Shown piece by piece: positions 5,234 to 7,277 of a stretch of 7,277 nucleotides of DNA. A program made the position numbers and the translations under genes. The notes under the pieces are model-generated. The model was not told the DNA's origin. It was given only the letters and a program-made list of their open reading frames with translations, and searched no databases. The DNA is taken from positions 34,936 to 42,212 of the forward strand of contig CAJTRO010000033.1 of NCBI GenBank assembly GCA_910579015.1. Direction: 5' to 3'. The DNA comes from an uncultured Dorea sp. GTDB lineage: Bacteria; Bacillota_A; Clostridia; Lachnospirales; Lachnospiraceae. Positions within the stretch are counted from its first letter, which is position 1, and every line of letters begins with the position of its first letter.

Positions 5234-6117
5234 GCAATCCGTATATAAAATCTGAAATGTACAAGGCTAAAGGTAATGATAGAAAGGAATTTCCGCCATT
5301 TTCCGTGGCGATGTCTGTATATGGAAAAGATAAGGCGGAATGGTTTGATATTGCTCTTGCCAGTATCATACATCAGACAGTAGGACCAAGTGAAATAGTT
5401 TTAGTTGTGGATGGGCCGGTGCCAGATTCAATACATCAGGTAATACATAAGTATCATTCGCTTTGCAAAACAGAAGTATTGTTTAGAGTGATACAACTTC
5501 CGGTAAATAAAGGATTGGGAACAGCTCTTAAAATCGCGGTTCAGGAGTGTAGTTTTGAATTGGTTGCAAGAATGGACAGTGATGATATTGCTGTCAGCAA
5601 TCGATTTGAACAGCAGCTGAGTATTTTTGTAGAGAATGAGGATATTGATATTGTTGGCGGCGATATCCAGGAGTTTATCGGAAGTCCAAAGGAAAAAGCC
5701 GGAAAGAGGATGGTGCCGAAGGTTGATAAGGATATCAAAGGATATTTAAGAAGAAGATGTCCGTTTAATCATATGACGGTAATGTATAAGAAATCTATTG
5801 TGTTGGAAGTCGGCAATTATCAGCATCTTTTTTGGAATGAAGATTATTGGTTGTGGATCCGCATGGCGCAAAAAGGTTGTATGATGGCGAATACAGGGAC
5901 AATTTTGGTAAACGTTCGTGTAGGAGAAGAAATGTATCAGCGTCGAGGAGGCAGGAAATATTTTAAAAGCGAAAAATTTCTTCAAAGTTATATGTTGAAA
6001 CATGGGATGATTTCATATGGGGAATACATAGGAAATCTTGTAAAAAGATATATTGTTCAGATTATACTTCCAAATAGAATTCGGGGCTGGGTATTTCGGA
6101 AATTTGCCAGAAGGTAA
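5230..6117 (+). CDS. Glycosyltransferase family 2 (AmsE-like)
   Basis: This 295-residue GT-A-fold enzyme probably adds a sugar to the lipid-linked intermediate on the cytoplasmic face. After about 23 N-terminal residues the fold starts with FSVAMSVYGKDK (24-35). A61-containing VVDG (59-62) and NKGLG (93-97) mark nucleotide-sugar binding strands, D116-S-D-D119 is the metal-binding DxD motif, and WNEDYWLW (202-209) carries the likely acidic catalytic residues of the family's ED motif. The C-terminus is basic with a short hydrophobic stretch, consistent with membrane attachment. The pattern fits GT2 enzymes of the amylovoran AmsE kind; donor and acceptor sugars cannot be read from sequence. Its ATG overlaps the previous stop codon (ATGA, 5230-5233), a sign of translational coupling. 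Confidence 0.9.
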   Translation: MSNPYIKSEMYKAKGNDRKEFPPFSVAMSVYGKDKAEWFDIALASIIHQTVGPSEIVLVVDGPVPDSIHQVIHKYHSLCKTEVLFRVIQLPVNKGLGTALKIAVQECSFELVARMDSDDIAVSNRFEQQLSIFVENEDIDIVGGDIQEFIGSPKEKAGKRMVPKVDKDIKGYLRRRCPFNHMTVMYKKSIVLEVGNYQHLFWNEDYWLWIRMAQKGCMMANTGTILVNVRVGEEMYQRRGGRKYFKSEKFLQSYMLKHGMISYGEYIGNLVKRYIVQIILPNRIRGWVFRKFARR

Positions 6118-6130
6118 TGAGGTATAGGAA

Positions 6131-7277
6131 ATGATAAGTATTAAATATGTACTAGACAAGATACGAGACGTAAAGGTGCAGGATTATTTTGCATTATTTC
6201 CAATGACAGCTGCACTCATGTTGAAACCGTTCTTTAAAAGTAAATACGGAGGAACTTGGTTGATTTGTGAAGAACCTAAAGAGGCCAGAGATAATGGTTA
6301 TCATTTCTTTAAATACATGTGTCAGGAACAAGAAGAGCAGAAATGTTATTATGCCATCAAGAAGAAATCAGTAGATTACAATAAAGTAAAGGATTTGGGG
6401 AGTATAATTGAATATGGAAGCATTCAGCACTGGATAGCCTATTTTTTATGCGAGTATAATATAAGTTCGCAGAAGGGAGGCAAACCAAATTCCGCAGTAT
6501 GCGCATTTATGGAACTGAGCGGAAGGTTTAAGCCAAGAAATATTTTTCTTCAGCATGGAATCATAATCAATAATTTACGATGGTTGTATGCAGAAAATTC
6601 AAAAATTGAAAAGTTTATTGTCTCGACAGTACCTGAGCGTGATTATTTAGAAAAGTATTTTGGATATCCAAAAGGAACAATTAGTTTGACTGGTATGCCC
6701 AGACAAGATGCATTGCATGAAATAAATGCGGCGTCAGCCAGGGTGCTGATCATGCCAACTTGGAGGTATTGGTTTAATCTCAATTCAAAGAAGCATAAAG
6801 ATACGGATAGTAATTTTGAAACTTCGGAATATTTAAGGAAATGGCTTGAGATATTAAAAAGTACAAGGATGGAAGAATTAATTGGGAAATATCAGCTGGA
6901 AGTCATTTTCTATCTGCATAGAAACATGCAGAACCATCTCCATGCATTTGATAAAGTGATAGATCAGATAACAATTGCATCTTGGGAAAAGTATGATATC
7001 CAGGAACTTTTAAAAACATCGTCAGTTTTGATTACAGATTATTCAAGTGTGTTCTTTGATATGGTATACATGAAAAAGCCTGTAATCTTTTATCAGTTTG
7101 ATGAGGAAAAATACCGGAAATACCAGTATAGAGAAGGATATTTTGATTATCACAACAATTTTTTTGGTAAGACATTTTCAACATGTGGAGGTGTGATGGA
7201 AGAATTGGAAAAAATAATTAATCGCAATTTCCAGCCATCTTATGAATTTATAGAAGAGCATCAGAAAATATTTAAAT
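6131..7277 (+). CDS. CDP-glycerol:poly(glycerophosphate) glycerophosphotransferase-family protein (3' end missing)
   Basis: The 382 visible residues run to the right edge without a stop. They match the teichoic-acid TagF/TagB-type family that transfers glycerol-phosphate (or a related alditol phosphate) from a CDP-activated donor to a polymer or sugar. Visible hallmarks are FLQHGI (139-144), TGMPRQD (187-193), MPTWR (208-212), the YLHR histidine (H263) in the region of a conserved family histidine, TDYSSVFFD (302-310) and KPVIFYQFDEEKYRK (316-330). The N-terminal 120 residues are weakly conserved, as usual. GAGG (6119-6122), eight bases before the ATG, supports the start, 13 bp after the preceding stop. 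Its presence suggests a phosphodiester-linked, teichoic-like or glycerol-phosphate-decorated polysaccharide. Base composition is clearly AT-rich compared with the regulators at the operon start. Confidence 0.88.
   Translation, partial: MISIKYVLDKIRDVKVQDYFALFPMTAALMLKPFFKSKYGGTWLICEEPKEARDNGYHFFKYMCQEQEEQKCYYAIKKKSVDYNKVKDLGSIIEYGSIQHWIAYFLCEYNISSQKGGKPNSAVCAFMELSGRFKPRNIFLQHGIIINNLRWLYAENSKIEKFIVSTVPERDYLEKYFGYPKGTISLTGMPRQDALHEINAASARVLIMPTWRYWFNLNSKKHKDTDSNFETSEYLRKWLEILKSTRMEELIGKYQLEVIFYLHRNMQNHLHAFDKVIDQITIASWEKYDIQELLKTSSVLITDYSSVFFDMVYMKKPVIFYQFDEEKYRKYQYREGYFDYHNNFFGKTFSTCGGVMEELEKIINRNFQPSYEFIEEHQKIFK

Noticed and set aside
1..7277. CRISPR arrays, tRNA or rRNA genes, transposases and integrases.
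   Set aside because: I saw no regularly spaced direct repeats, no tRNA-like cloverleaf and no recombinase or transposase motifs on either strand.

Overview
The window looks like an accessory surface-polysaccharide (capsule or exopolysaccharide) locus from a low-to-moderate-GC Gram-positive bacterium, most likely a gut clostridium of the Lachnospiraceae type. The pointers are a T-box leader, AGGAG-type ribosome binding sites, NusG/LoaP-type antiterminators heading the operon, and a DegT aminotransferase, PglC-type sugar transferase and CDP-glycerol transferase gene order. The taxonomic call is inference from gene content; no marker gene is present.

Left flank (1-344). The minus strand carries a strong promoter followed by the 5' part of a T-box riboswitch that runs off the left edge, so an amino-acid-related gene lies outside the window. 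Diverging from it, a plausible promoter and an 18-bp perfect palindrome precede a cytoplasmic beta-lactamase-fold serine hydrolase (345-1316).

Switch region (1317-1726, no gene). Two perfect 30-bp inverted repeats (1457-1486 and 1673-1702) bracket 186 bp. Just inside the left repeat is a textbook promoter (TTGAAT, 17-bp spacer, TATAAT) on the minus strand, pointing away from the polysaccharide operon. Flipping the segment would put it about 65 nt upstream of the first operon start codon. I read this as an invertible, phase-variable promoter captured in the OFF orientation. No recombinase gene is in the window. From 1317 to 1450 I see only non-coding or decayed sequence.

Operon (1727-7277, all plus strand). 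Two tandem NusG-family specialised antiterminators (1727-2341 divergent; 2518-3024 canonical, LoaP-like) are separated by a 176-nt gap with a strong hairpin. Then come a PLP-dependent sugar aminotransferase, a polyprenyl-phosphate sugar-1-phosphate transferase (the initiating enzyme), a GT2 glycosyltransferase and a CDP-glycerol-type glycerophosphotransferase cut by the right edge. The four enzyme genes are packed with overlaps or short gaps.

Working model. The invertible promoter decides whether the operon is transcribed at all. The NusG paralogues then keep RNA polymerase processive through the long cluster. The enzymes make an amino-sugar nucleotide, load a sugar-1-phosphate on the lipid carrier, extend it, and decorate or polymerise it with glycerol-phosphate or a related alditol phosphate.
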